The notes under the pieces were generated by a model. That model was not told the origin of the DNA, ran no database searches, and was given only the letters and a program-made list of their open reading frames with translations. DNA of 64,000 nt from Himantopus leucocephalus. Taxonomy: Eukaryota; Chordata; Aves; Charadriiformes; Recurvirostridae. Shown here in pieces: positions 1 through 12,998 of the stretch. The stretch covers positions 70,291,031 to 70,355,030 of the forward strand of contig RSEF01000004.1 in assembly GCA_003993805.1 (NCBI GenBank). The letters run 5' to 3'. Position 1 is the stretch's first letter. Each line of letters starts with the position of its first letter. A program made the position numbers and the translations under genes.

Positions 1-231
1 ATCATAGGAAGTTCCATCTTAACATGAGGAGGAACTTCTTTACTTTGAGGGTGGCAGAGCACTGGGACAGGCTGCCCAAAGAGGTGGTGGAGTCTCCCAC
101 TCTGGAGAGAAGAAACCCGCCTGGATGTGATCCTGTGCAACCTGCTGTAGGTGTAACTGCTCTGGCAGGGGGGTTGGACTGGATGATCTCCAGAGGTCCC
201 TTCCAACCCTGACCATTCTGTGATTCTGTGA
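1..231 (+). mobile_element. CR1 LINE, 3' end (cut by window edge)
   Basis: The 3' end of ORF2 and the 3' UTR of a CR1 retrotransposon. The translated FFTLRVAEHWDRLPKEVVES is the conserved C-terminal CR1 motif. A one-base indel at about 105-115 shifts the frame, and the usual ending LDVILCNLL followed by TAG appears in another frame. The element ends with GGTCCCTTCCAACCC and a TTCTGTGATTCTGTGA tail, the typical CR1 terminus. The copy is dead. Confidence 0.95.
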
Positions 232-3200
232 AAATGAAAAGCAGCTGGTAAGTTTCTAAATAAGAATCCAAAGTCATAGCCACACTGCAGTGTTTCTTAT
301 TCATTTATTTGTATATTCTTTATACTGTTCCTATACATTTACTGAGTACAGTATATTGTGCATATAGTACATTTATATGTAAATATATATTTTTATATAA
401 ATTATATTTGTACGTTCCTTCAGTACTCTGGAAACTCTCATTTACTGAAAATATTTTGAGGTATATTAGGGCTAATAATGTCTTTTTCTGCTGTTTTTGT
501 TTATTCCAGTGTTCAGATTCATTAGTATAATTTCAGGCATTTGTCATGATGCATTTTGCCTGTGCTGAGAGAAGCTTCGTTTCTCTGGATGGTATATATT
601 TTGTTGCTGGATAGTGATTGGCACTTTCCAAGGACATTTCATCCTAATTTAGAGCTGAATTACCATGTCAAGGTGCTTATCTTTTGCTACTATAATAAAG
701 AAAGCTTTAGATAAATAGGCCGCCAATCTGAGAACTCATTTAAGTGACTGAATTGCACTGCTGAGTTAGATGTGAGTACAGTTGGTGTTTGTGTATGTGT
801 GGGTCTGGGGTGTTATTTGTTTGTTTGTTGAGTGGGTTTTTTTTTCTCCCAGGAGATATTCTGCAATGGTCTGGGTAATCATGTGGGTGCTTGCTTATTG
901 TTTATTGTACCTATCGTTTCACATACTTACGCTACTTGTTGATTAGCACAAATCAGGAGCAAAACAGCTTTGCACTTGTGTCTTGGGTGACAGGAAAAAA
1001 TATACCCATCACATCTTAAATTCCTCTGAGAACTAAGTTTGTCTTTTCTGTATTGACGGGGATGCAGCTTACTCTACAATACAAAGCAACAGAAAATTCA
1101 GTAGTAATTGATATATTTTAAACTAGATAGCTGGTGATTAGTATTATTTATTTATAAGTTGTAAATTTGCCTTTTAATTATGTACGCTGAGAAAACTGAA
1201 TAATATTACAAGTAGGTAAAGGAAATGAACACTGAATGAAGAGTTGCCAGCTTTTAATTATGCAAATGAGCACCACTGCGGAAGAATTATTTAGTAATCT
1301 TTTTGTGCTTAGAATTGCAAATCTATCTCCACAATTGTGTTTAGAACAAATGAAACTGGATTTGTGTAACCTCTTTTCTGTAGATTTTTGCAATTAATGA
1401 GATTGAGCAGAAGTATCAGTAGTCTTAAGAGACTGTATGTGATGTGCAGTGGGTCAGGGTAGTAAAACTGAAATATTACTGTTAATATTTTCCTTGTAGG
1501 GGATCCTGTTGTATTGTACTACATTACTCAAGAAAGAACAATTACCTATTTTTCCTGATTTGTTTCTATTATATTTTTATTAAATGTTTTATTAACTTTT
1601 TATAGCTGTATGTTTTTATGTTCTCTTTCTGTTGTGGAGCCCAGTTGGGTATCTGAGCTATGGCTTTTCCCAAGTGGTCTATTTTGTCGTGGTCTCTCCT
1701 GCGCTTGTGTTACCCTAGATTATTTTCCTGGGGTGCCTCTTTTTTTTGTTTGTTTTTTGTCTTGTGAATTCTCCAGCCTGGTGCCGCTCTTGCTGGCAGA
1801 GTACTTAGCACTCTGGCACTGGCTCAATGGGTAAAGAGTACTGAAAGAGCAGGCTAATTTATAGTCACTTCACGTCACCCTAAAAATGTATCTGAGCCTC
1901 AGTAATGCCGTTAGACAGTAGAAAGTATATTTTTAAAATTCATTGGGGAAAAAAGAAGGAATTAAAAGCCCTGCAAAATAGTATTGTGGCAGAGAGATAC
2001 ACGATGAATAAAGTATATTTAGAAGATTGTACACTAAACAGTGAATGTCCTTTCCTAAACAGGGAAAGAGATGGGAGTTAGGTGAGAGAGAATTGTCTGA
2101 CACTGCCCAGCTTGATTGAGCTTTCCTTTTCTGAATGAGAGAGAACTCGTGACTTTCCAAGTACAAAAGTCAAACTATGCTATACAAAACACTACACAGG
2201 GGCACATGTCTTCCCCAACACTGAAAACCAGGTACATATAGATGAGTAATGGCAGTAATCTGCCAGCTACCCAAGCCCAGAAATATTATTTCTGACATTT
2301 CAGTGATTTATCTATGCTACACGCAGAAAGGACTGATAAAAGAGACATTGCATAACATTGTATAGTATTAACATTTTGTAAATCCTCTTTTTTTCCCTTT
2401 TTTTTTTAAATTTGTGTGGGACTGGGACTGTGGAATGGAAATGCTATTTGGAGAAGAAAAATGTTTATTTTTAGAGGTGGGAAACCTGAAATTCAGAATA
2501 TGATCAGAACTGATGTTGCCTGCGGGCATTTTGGACAAAATCTACCAAAATCTAGAAATATTGCTTCTGAAAGGCAGTGTTCCCCAGAATGTCATTAAAA
2601 TATCACCCTTTGATGTCTTCTGTTTTTCAGTATTTTTTTGGCAATGGCACTTTATGAATGGAGACAGAAAGCACTACATGACAGGCCGGTCTCAGAAGGT
2701 TTTGTTTTTATGTCTTGAGCAGCCAAGAAGTCTGGCTACTTAGTTTAAGTAAATAAATTAACCGAGATATGAAATAAGATTCTAAAAGCTTAGCGGTATT
2801 ATTTTGTTTCTTGTCATTTTTTAATATAAGATTATGGCTAAACAAGGATTCCAAAGTTAATACTCTTAAATTTTAAGGGATTGTATGTCATTTCCTATGG
2901 CATTCAGCTGTAAAGTTTAGCTGATAGTTAATCGATATTAATGATTTATCTTCAATTAACAAGAATATGAAATTTTAACTATCAAATTTGAAATGCCAGT
3001 GGAAGAACAAGAACAGTGGGAAGTTATTTTTATTGAAAAATAAAGATTCCAATAAATTAACATCTCTGGTATCCAAACAAGCCCTTTCTCAAGACAGGAA
3101 GGAGAATTTGCTGTAAAAATAATGTGGAAGTCTGCATCCAACATACAGTGTGAGTGAAACACACCAAAAGAAACCATTCACCAGATGAACTCCCATAATG

Positions 3201-5310
3201 AAGTGTTGCACAATCTGTGTTCTTTGCTCTGAATGGGGAACTTGTGGTGTGAAAATGTTCCAAATTTCATAACTTTCTGAAAGTTTTGCATTTCTCAGGT
3301 AGTTTGTTTATTTCGTAATTAAATGTTCTACTCAATACAAAATCATACGACAGATTTTGTTCTTATGTCAGTTGTTTATGAGCACTGCTCATTTGTTTGA
3401 TAAACATGAACAAGAGAGTTCAAACCAACAAAACGTTTGTCTAAATGGAAAAACCATGGAAGCATTTGTTTGTATTTGATTGCATGTTCTTCTCAGGTCT
3501 TTGAGGCACTCTGTTGGTTTGGAGAACAATAAGATTCTCTACGTTATGTTTACTATCTTAATAAATCTTTCATGCTCAGAAAATTTTTCAGTCTTGTTTC
3601 CCTGTCCTGTATTTCTCCTTTCTCCTCCATACATAAAATTTATCTTTTTAGATCTTTATCCCTTTAATTATTATGCTTTTTCATTCTGATATATTTATTT
3701 ATGTGTTTAAGTGCATTTACTACCTTTCTGTAACTAGTGTTTTTTCACTGTTATCAAAGTAGTCTGAAAGTATTGCAAGCTTGATTTCCACACAAGTAAA
3801 AAGTTTAAATAAAGAGGAAAGATCGTGGTGTCTCGACTAGTTTTGCAGGGATCAGTTTCATTTTACGGTTGGGCTACATACAGAAACTGTTCTTTAAAAT
3901 GATCATTGTAACCTTCATCTTGTTCTCTTTTTTCCTTGCCATCTCCTACTATGGCTATTTTAAGTCTGCCATATGGGAATGGCTAGTATAAATCTGAGGT
4001 CTTGGCACCATAAACACTCACCAATAAAACCTCCTCACCCCAAGTGCCTTAAAATTCAGATATATGTTTCTGCTTGGTGCATACATAATATAAAATTGTT
4101 CCTCTTAAGAATTATTAAACATTATAATGTTTGGGAGGAATAAAAGATAGGGAAACAGACCAAAACATTATTCTGAACAGGGAAGATTTATTGAGATAGC
4201 AAACATAATATAGAAAAGCTTATTGTTGTCCACCATTAATTTGGAATGGTTCTGCTGAGATTATTATTAGCATAGAAATAAACATGACCACTCAGTCATT
4301 CAGGATATTGTACGTGAACAGGTTCTATTTACTGAACGAGTTCGTTGTAATGTGCTACAGGACATTATAACTGCTTGGTATTTTGTTCACCTTTTGACAT
4401 GTCCAAAACCAAAAATTGTGGGTTTGTGTTTGCTTTTCTTGTAAGGGCTCTAAAACCTGTCCCAAATTATTTATACACGCAGCCATCATCACAATCCAAT
4501 AGCCAAAGTCATGCTTGCATGTAGCTCTGGACAGGGAAATTGAGTCTAGTGATTGGAAAAAGGAATTTACCATGCTGCTAGCGCTTGCATCCATGAAGAA
4601 ATAAACATTCTTCACTGTCCCACATACTGATAAATTTTCAATTTCAGCTTTGATTGTCATTATCATTTATTCTCATAAATTCCAAGAAATGAAATGTTCA
4701 AGGCTGGAAAAAAAACCTCATTGTAATATTAGTTCTGCTACATTTAGATTTTTTTTTTTAAAAAAAGGGCATATTGACAGCAAATATCACAAGATTTTAC
4801 ATTGTTTTTGCTATTAGGTTGGTCAGCAGCAGCACGCTTTTTTCTTCTTATGCTTTTGCAACAGAGGCATTGCTGCTATTTAGAGGAAGGCTGGCATAGT
4901 ATTGATATATTCTGCCCATTACCTGTTGATGTATAAGATAAAGAAATATTTATTGAAAAAGGGTGAAAAAATAATGGTTATTTTCTCTGCTGAATTGAGA
5001 AAATAACACTTAGTCATTAGAAAGAAATTTAGGCCTGTGGGTTGGTATAATTCTGTCTCTTCTGCTTCATTCACTTCTAGTTAGAGATGTACTAATTTGG
5101 AGTCTGGACAATGAGCGACTTGGTCATTCCTTGCAATTTAGAAAGGCTTTGGGAAGAGGGAAAATGCTTCTTCTAGAAACTTCATGTTTTATAAGAAAGA
5201 AGTTAAAACAGGAAACTAGAATGTTAGTGCTAATAGTGCTAGGGAAAAAGGAATTGTTTCTAGGTTCAAAGGGATAGCTCATCTTTTTTATGAACAATAT
5301 AAGAAATAGC

Positions 5311-5379
5311 ATATATAATTATAATAATATAATATATATGATATATTATATATAATATATAATAATATATATTTATATT
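5311..5379. repeat. AT-rich simple repeat
   Basis: About 70 bases made almost only of A and T in ATAT/AATA patterns with a single G. Such tracts are prone to slippage and can fold into weak hairpins. Confidence 0.85.
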
Positions 5380-6059
5380 CCAATTGATGAAGTGTATTAT
5401 TACAGGATACTTGGTGTGCTGCCTAGCAAAGCTGTGTGTGGTTGAAGATAGTTTAAACAGTTTCTGTTTGCCTCTTCCATTAGAGTTCATGAATTTCGCA
5501 TCTAATCAGAAGCGTACGCTTTTTATGAAAAGGAAGAGAAATATGTAATTTTTAGAAGCTCCTTAGCTCGAAGACCAAAACCCAAATTAAAAGCATTAGT
5601 GAATGACATAAAAAAAATGACATACAGAAAACAGTGGAAAAACACATTTCTCACGGGACTTTCAATTATACATAATCTTATCATCACAACTTTAGTGTTC
5701 CTGTCAATATACATATGCAGCTTGGCTTTAGGGATTTTTTTTCAAATATGAAAACTAAAGTCACAACTGCATCTTATCTAATGCATTTTTATTTTTTTTA
5801 CAAAAAGGGATGTTGTTTATGTAAGGTTAACTGTTCCTTACAAACGCTTATGGTGGTGAAATGTAACAACTTTAAAAAAAGCTAGTTGTTGGAGTTGGTT
5901 GGTGAGAAGGCTGAAAAAACAGAATAAATGCCTGATTTTTATTAATTTAGTTGTCAGTATGGTTGGTTACCAGGTCTAGATTATAAGTAAGTGAGCATAA
6001 TTCCTTAATTTAAAAAATTCTAAGTAGCTTGTATGAGTTTTGCTCTGGTTGGGTAGGGG

Positions 6060-6076
6060 TTTTTTTTTGGGGGGGG
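6060..6076. repeat. T9G8 homopolymer junction
   Basis: Nine T are followed directly by eight G. It is a low-complexity tract with no gene. Confidence 0.8.
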
Positions 6077-8819
6077 AGGTGTTTTGTTGGGGTTTTTGTT
6101 TGTATGTTTGGTTGGTGGTTTTTTTTAGTAATTCCTGAAACTAGTTTGAAGTGTCTTGATATTTCAATAAGACCTAGACCTCAGAATTCAAGCAATCCTC
6201 CTCTTTAATTGGTGTTTCTCCTGGAATAATCCAAAGCTACAAGTAATGCCAGGGAGTATGACTATAGGATCAGAAATTAATAGATGGTTCATTAATATGT
6301 CCTTGAAGTCCTGATGAATTTCTCTTGAATTTCTCTCAGATTCATTGTCAGAGTAGAGATTTATTTCATCGTTGTGGGCGAGTTACTTGCCGCTGCTTTA
6401 TAGCTAATGTGTTCCTGAAACTTTCCAGCTTTCCAACTATTTCATAGTTTCATATTCAGCTCTTCACAAGGTATTTGAGGAGCTTTAAAATGTTTTGATA
6501 ACTTTGTAACTGTTAAGCTGGTGCTCCATTTTCTTTCTTTTTTTTTTTTTAGTATTTTTGAAACATGCACCATGTAATTTGAATAAAACTTGAATTTTCT
6601 AGAAAATGTTGCTATTTCTAAGATTGTAATAAACTAGTTACTGACTCAGTTGAGTCAAAATACTTACATCCTGCGTCTGTTAACTTTATATTGTAAAAAA
6701 TAAACATGGGGATTTGTATTTGTTGTGCTTATAAGCACTTCTGCTTGTCTTGTATAACTAATTGATCACCTCTCAAAAAATTAGTAATCATAGCTGAATC
6801 CCACGTTCCCCATTTAGTCAGCCAAGACTGATTCATGACTATAACTTGTTAAAGTGGTTGTGCTGTTTTGAAAAGCTCAGAAATTTATGTATTATTTTGT
6901 GTACCGTCTTTTGAAATAACTAAACAAGTTATGAAACATGGGGAAATGAAATGCATGCAGATTTCTTCTCTTGAATTTCATGTAAATTGTTGGGGTTTTT
7001 TTCCTGTATTATTTGCTTTTTTTTCTTACTATTGCAGCAGCACTTACATAATAAAATGTCATGCAAGAAATTTTTTTTTCCATTTCATGGTTGAATTTTG
7101 AAGGGTTGATATCTCCAGATATAATGTGCATTGAAGCAAAACTTGTCACTGAAGAACCTTCTGCAAGCATACGCTCTTTTTTGGCTTTTTTTTTTGTGAT
7201 TTGAAGGACAGTGAGTATTCTTAATTAAGAAAAATTCAGACTTTTTCTTCTCCTGCAAAGCAAACGTCTGAAATATATTATATGAAGTCTAACAGATACT
7301 TTCTTTGTTACCTGTCTGCATTCAATCCAAGAAAGAGGGGGGAATAAAAATTAACAAAAAAAGAAGTTTGATACAGAATATAACGTCTGCTGGTGCAGGA
7401 GAGAAGCCCAGGATCAGCCTATGCGTCAATTTAATGCTATAAAAGTTTAAAAAGATTGATGCACTGGCCATTTCATCTCAGGCAGTTGTGAAAAGTTATG
7501 TTGAAGCTGGGAGATATATTGCTATTCCACTACAAGTATCTTCACAGTGATGTGTTATCAGAAAAATAGACCTTTATTAGGGTAGGATTCTATCTACATC
7601 TTGAGGTTTACGTTTTATTGTTTGGAATATGATAAGCCTGCAAGAAGATTTCTCTGGAGGTCTTACTGATAATGATAAGTGAAAAAAAGTGCTTTTTGTA
7701 AAGGAAACAGTCCTGAATGTTACTTCTGGAATCTAAGGTGTTCCAAAATTATGTTAATTCTGGGAAGACTTTACAAACCTCTTGAAATGATATGTTCTTT
7801 CAAGGTGTTTCATTTATCACTATATTTTATGATGTTATTTTAGTAAATGTTGACTTTATAAATTCATAGTACATATTGTACTGGTTTAAAATATTAATTT
7901 TATTGGTAATTTAAACTGTTATACTTTTATAACATTTACTTTGATCATTTTAACTTTGCTGAATAGTTCAGAGAAATATTGCTACATGTAGAATGGGATG
8001 CAATTGTTTACGCTCTGTACGTGGCAGGCTTCATGAGATTTCTTAAAAGGAAAGAAACCTGTTACAAAACAATGTGGAGGAGCAAAGAGCCATGTACTGT
8101 CTGGACACAGGAAAGGATGAACAGCAGTTCTAGAGGAAGAGTTTGGACAGGAGGTAGGCAGGCTTTGGTGGTGGTTGTCTGGAAATGTTTGTAATACTAG
8201 ATGGGGGGCAAAGTCTCCTGGCTAGCAGGATAGTGCAGAACAGAGCACTTCACATCCAATGGACACTGTCGTATTTTCTGCAGCTGTGGGAGCTCCTGAA
8301 GTGATGTGAAGCATCATCAAAAGCCAAAGGGAAGTGGTTTAATACTTAGGTAAATTGAACTAAATTACATTCAAGTTAATTTAAATGGCTATTTTTAGGG
8401 TTTCTTAATGAAAGCCGTAGGAAATAATACACGTGGAACAGCAAGAGGTTGAGGATAACATGTTTTAGAAATGAACTCATGTATAAGTTCTGTTTCTTCA
8501 ACCAATCGGTAGGTAGTGGCAAAATTAAAGTGTGAAATGGCAAGGAACAGACAGAAGAGTGAGGGTCCCAAACAGGCTGGTGACAGAGAGAAAAGAAAAA
8601 GATAAAACTGTTTCAGCTGCAAGTGTTGACAAAATCGATCAGGGAAGAGGAGCACTGTTTTTTTTGAGGATAATGACCTAACTGACACAAATCTGGTGGA
8701 AGGAAGATAGTTGGGGAGAACAGTAATGCAAAACTATAGAGTACATAGAAAAGTTTAGTGCAGAGGGATTGGTGGTGATGATGAATATTTTAAAATGGGA
8801 AATTATAAAAGCTAGTAAT

Positions 8820-9560
8820 AAATCCTTTTGTTTTTCTGATGGCATCAGAAATGAAAAATCTTTCAGGCATTGTAGGAGCGACGCGTGATCAAGAAGGCAA
8901 AGCCTCTGAAATATAAGGACATGAAGAAAGATTAAATGATATTTTTGCATCCATTGTCTCTGTTGATCGACCTCTACTCACAGCACGTTAGAAAATCTGT
9001 TTCAAATCAAGCTATTGATAGAAGATAAAATTTGCAAAGTCAACTATAGCAAACTGGTTACTCTTCCCTTAAGAATACTTAAGCAACACAGCAATGGGAT
9101 AGAGGAGCTACTAACTGTCACATATAGCCTCTTGCTTGAAGATGCCTTTGTATCAGGGGATGAGAAAGTGGCAAATATGATGCAGATTTTTAAAAAGGGC
9201 TGTAGAGTGCTAACACCCACCAAGAACTGAGATAGGAAATGAGAAAGTTTAAAGAATACACTTACAGAAATCTATAACTATTAGAGTAACAGATTTTAAA
9301 TTGTTTTCTTTACAACTTTAAATACATTAGCAGAAATTATAATAAAGAATGGAATTAGTGGCATAATTTAGAAAAAAAACAAGAAAAAAAGCACATAACT
9401 TTTGTAAAAGGAGCTGATGGATACAATTTTTTTTTAGAATTTTTGAAGAATTTGCTGGATATGTGGATAGGGGAGAATTTCTTGGTAGTTTTTAGTCAAC
9501 CTGGACCATGCCAAAGGTCATGCAGCAATAACTCTTGCCAGATGGAGAAACTGAAGTAAA
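8820..9560 (+). mobile_element. Old CR1-like LINE fragment, reverse-transcriptase region (sense)
   Basis: Two motifs in the order and approximate spacing of CR1 ORF2 are visible in different frames: LNDIFAS at 8932-8952 (compare the family's LNxFFASVF) and VANMMQIFKKG ending at 9200 (compare KANVTPIFKKG, just before the RT core). The stretch 9015-9230 is an open frame of 71 codons and is only this decayed remnant. Downstream to about 9560, weak resemblance to later RT sequence continues (AATAACT...CAGATGGAG near 9525-9545). Frameshifts and stops show it is long inactive. Boundaries are approximate. Confidence 0.55.
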
Positions 9561-10879
9561 TTATTACCCATAGCATGAGAAAGAAGGTCCTGATACAGAT
9601 TAAGACCTATTTAGCAAACAGGAAAGAGGCACATAATAAATTAATGATACATTTTAGAATTGAAATAATTCTGCTGATTTGTTCTCTGATTTTCTACACA
9701 TGTACTGATATTGAAATACAGAAAATGGATGCAATTTGAGTGTGTAAAATAAGCATGTTTACAACACTTCTCTGTATATTTAGAGTCTGTATATTTAGAT
9801 AATGTTGTGTTCTTTAAATAGTATGGGACTGTTACATAAGTAAGTGATGTGCCAGAATACAGTAAAAGTAATGTCAGTGTCAGCCTGAGGTTATATTAAA
9901 TGACATGAGCAATTTGTGGGCAAGGAGGCTTCACTTCTGTATACCAAACTAAAACAATTTTCCCATAAAATATTTCAGTATTAATGTGATATATGTAGGT
10001 GTACATATATATCTCTCTTATACCTTTTTCCTCTTCAAATTTGTTTCCCCGTCATCAATTTTGTACAATATCTTTTACAATTATCTCTAGAAACCTGTGT
10101 AAAACTAAACAGTAACAAGATGACTCTAACATAAATTAATGAACATTAATGATTCTTATGTTGATTATTAATGAGAGTTCCTTTTTCACTTGTTTCGTCT
10201 GGCAATAACTTTTCCACTATTTTACATGGGTTTATTCTATATGCACATGGTTTTATCTCCTTCATTCATTTCTGTCCTTGGAATATTACCACTCATCTCA
10301 CTTATCACAGTAGTTTTGTTCCTGTAAATGGTTTTTTAGATATTTCAGAAAACTGGATAACACTTATGATATTTGACTTCATTTTTTTCTAATGATAATT
10401 ATTTCTTTGGGCATGTTAAGTCATGTTGCAGTTATTTCCTTCTGAAGACATCCAAAACTGTGATTTTTGCAATTTTATATTAGTTAAACTATCCGTTACC
10501 AAATATTAGACAATTTGCCCTTTTTTTTTTTTTCTAAAAAGGTAAAACTGAATAGTATTAATAACAAGAAGAAAATTACTTTAAGGAAGCAGTAGATATA
10601 ATCTTCAGACTACCTAAATGTTTGAGAGTCGACATTTGTTTTACTCTTGTGATTAATATGTTTTTTTGGACTTACTGTTCCATCTGTGGAGTCAACCTAA
10701 AGAACTTAATGTGGAAGTGTCTTATGATCTACTTTACAACAGCTGTTGTTTTATATTTACATAGCAAATACTTGGCAAACAGCAGGCTGTAGAGAAACGA
10801 TAATGAAGGTTTTCTACAGTGGCAAAATGACACTATATTCTCAATATCCTTCCTATCCTACCAGTATTTTATTGGCTAA
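9561..10879. other. Intron stretch without recognised genes
   Basis: AT-rich unique-looking sequence between two CR1 relics. It contains a 15-base tandem duplication at 9771-9800 and a T run near 10521-10533. Nothing else was recognised. Confidence 0.5.
9771..9800. repeat. 15-bp tandem duplication, two copies
   Basis: TCTGTATATTTAGA followed by one more base occurs twice in a row with only the last base differing. Confidence 0.8.
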
Positions 10880-11690
10880 TTTTGGCTGCTGTTGTACATT
10901 GAGCTGATAATTTCAGAGAAACATTGATAATGACGCCTAGATCCCTTTCCTTCATTTTAGCTCTTAGATCTGAGTTCTTTGTTATGTAGGCATGGCTTAG
11001 ATTAATTTACCCAGCACATTACCTTACAATTATCAGCTCTGAAGATCATCTGCCAAGGTGTTGCCCACTTGTTTGATTTGGCAAAGTCTTCAGGAGTTGC
11101 ACCACTACCCAGAAGATCTTAATATAATCTGCAGATACAGACTGCACAGCGTACTGCTTTCTGCAAAACACTATAGAAGTAATTGAATGAAACCGGTACC
11201 AGTCTTAACCAAAAGCTTCTCCTCCATCCAACAGCTGCTTAGCTTTTCTCACTCACTCTGCTGTGGAAGCTTGTTAGTGGCTTTCTGAAAGTCCAAATAG
11301 TTTTTGCACGGTGATTCCTCTTGGCCATGTGCTCACAGATACCTTCCTAGCCATTCAGCAGGTCTCTGAGCTAGGCATTCCCTTTGCAGAAGTTGTGCTG
11401 GCTCTTTCCAACAGACCATGTTTGTCAACGTACCCAGTGACATTATTCTGTATTACAGCATCTGAAGAGGTTGCCAGGAATGCAAGTCAGGCTTGGTGGT
11501 CTGTAGTTCCTCGAATTGCTGCTTTGGGAAGTAATGAGCCTCCTTTGCAGGTGGAGGTTGCTCTGACAACCTGCCGCTGCCCTGCTGCCTCAGCTTTTTG
11601 CAGTGACATTGCAAAGCTTTGCTAGCAGTTCTGCAGCTTCCAGTTGGTACTCTGGGGTGAATGCTACTCAGCCCAGGTGACTGACTAACA
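10880..11690 (-). mobile_element. Old CR1-like LINE fragment, reverse-transcriptase domain (antisense)
   Basis: Read on the minus strand, 11508-11464 translates as NYRPPSLTCIPGNLF, matching the RT motif NYRPVSLTxxPGK. Further on, 11299-11282 gives YLDFQK, the start of the catalytic YLDFxKAFD block. Order and spacing (about 55 codons) fit a CR1 RT domain. Frameshifts and stops interrupt it. The open frame of 104 codons on the + strand at 11311-11625 is a shadow of this relic. Confidence 0.85.
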
Positions 11691-12971
11691 TCTAACTTAC
11701 CTATTGACCTAACAATCTACATAGACACTGTTAGACTGTTAAATACCCTTTTTTGTGGGGAGGGTGAGGTGATAGAAAACTGTTTCACTGTTTTCCTTAT
11801 TTGCTTGCTAAGTGTCTGTGGACAGTTACTGATTTTGTCAAAATGCCAATTGCACCCTTAGATGTTTTCACAAAGAGTAATTAAGAAAAATTAGATAAAA
11901 TTGAAGACATAACCTTATCCTAAGGCTACTGGTGAGTATTACCAAAATAAAGAGATATCGGTGTGTGTACATATGTATAATAGGTGGAATAGTTAAAGGA
12001 AAAATGCTAGCAACAGTTAGATGCAAGAACCAATCTTAAATATATAAAACATAAGATCCAGAAAATGGAATAAACTGAACTGGGAAGATTTTTATAAGAG
12101 AGTGTCCTTTGAATCTCTGATAGTGTCTTTTTTTTTTTTTCACCAAAGTTTGCCTCAATGTTAGGACTATATGTAGTGCTTTGTTATTTTCCAAGCCATA
12201 GATTAAGCAGCATTAATCCGAAAACAATTCCATATGAGGCATGTTAAGATAAAATATGCATGATTTTGCATAAATACAAATACTAACCAGCTTTGAATGT
12301 GCTGGAGTTGGATTTTCTAGCCACTGTTTTATGATAAGCCAAGAATTCTCCTTTGGTTAATGTTGCTTCTACCTTGTTAGTCTTTTCAGCATTTGTTAGA
12401 TATTACAATTATCTAATCTTTATAATTTGTGAAAAGCATCAGATGGCATCTAGTCATGGCGATCATCAAAACCAGTCTTAATTTCTCAAATCATGTAATG
12501 CTTATTGGGATAAAGTTTCTTCACATATATATGTTTATAAACAGTTAAAAACTATTTTTCTCTTACATCCCAGTTGATAATCTCCAGGATTTTTTAATAT
12601 CATGTTCATAGATGTAGTTGTGAAGATAGTTAGCATAGCTAGGATTCTTAATTAAGCAGTTCTTTGCTGCCAGGTATTTTACCATAAGTAAGAAAATGCT
12701 GTGCACAAGTTTTCTTTTTGTGATGTGTGCGACTGTGTGTGCGTATAAACGTCATAATAGATTGTGTCTGGATTTCAGACTCTCATATTCATCATTCAGC
12801 ATCAAGTTTTTCACTTCACAGTGGATGTAATGTCTTTGCATTGTTGAGCTTTCATGATGAATCTAGATTTGAAAACAATCCTACCATAATTCCTGGGTGG
12901 TTCATGCGAGTTGACTGGAGTGTGCTGGCCAGCGAGTTTCAGTTCAGTTTTGATCTCTCTCGACTTCTAGA

Positions 12972-12998
12972 CAAAGTAGAACTGTAGGTTCTACTTTG
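12972..12998. repeat. Perfect inverted repeat (11-bp arms, 5-nt loop)
   Basis: CAAAGTAGAAC is followed by TGTAG and then GTTCTACTTTG, an exact reverse complement. It could form a short hairpin in RNA or DNA. No flanking terminator-like or transposon context was seen. Confidence 0.8.

Larger units (their letters stand above)
236..8819. other. Intron stretch without recognised genes
   Basis: AT-rich sequence. It contains an almost pure AT block at 5311-5379, a T9G8 tract at 6060-6076 and several short T runs. The longest open frames (under 105 codons, for example 4355-4666 on the minus strand) have no recognisable domain and look like chance. Confidence 0.6.

Noticed and set aside
4355..4666. 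103-codon minus-strand ORF
   Set aside because: No known motif, no coding-like context, and of a length expected by chance in 64 kb of six frames.
11311..11625. 104-codon ORF on the + strand
   Set aside because: The minus strand of the same segment carries the CR1 motifs NYRPPSLT and YLDFQK, so the + frame is a shadow of a LINE relic.
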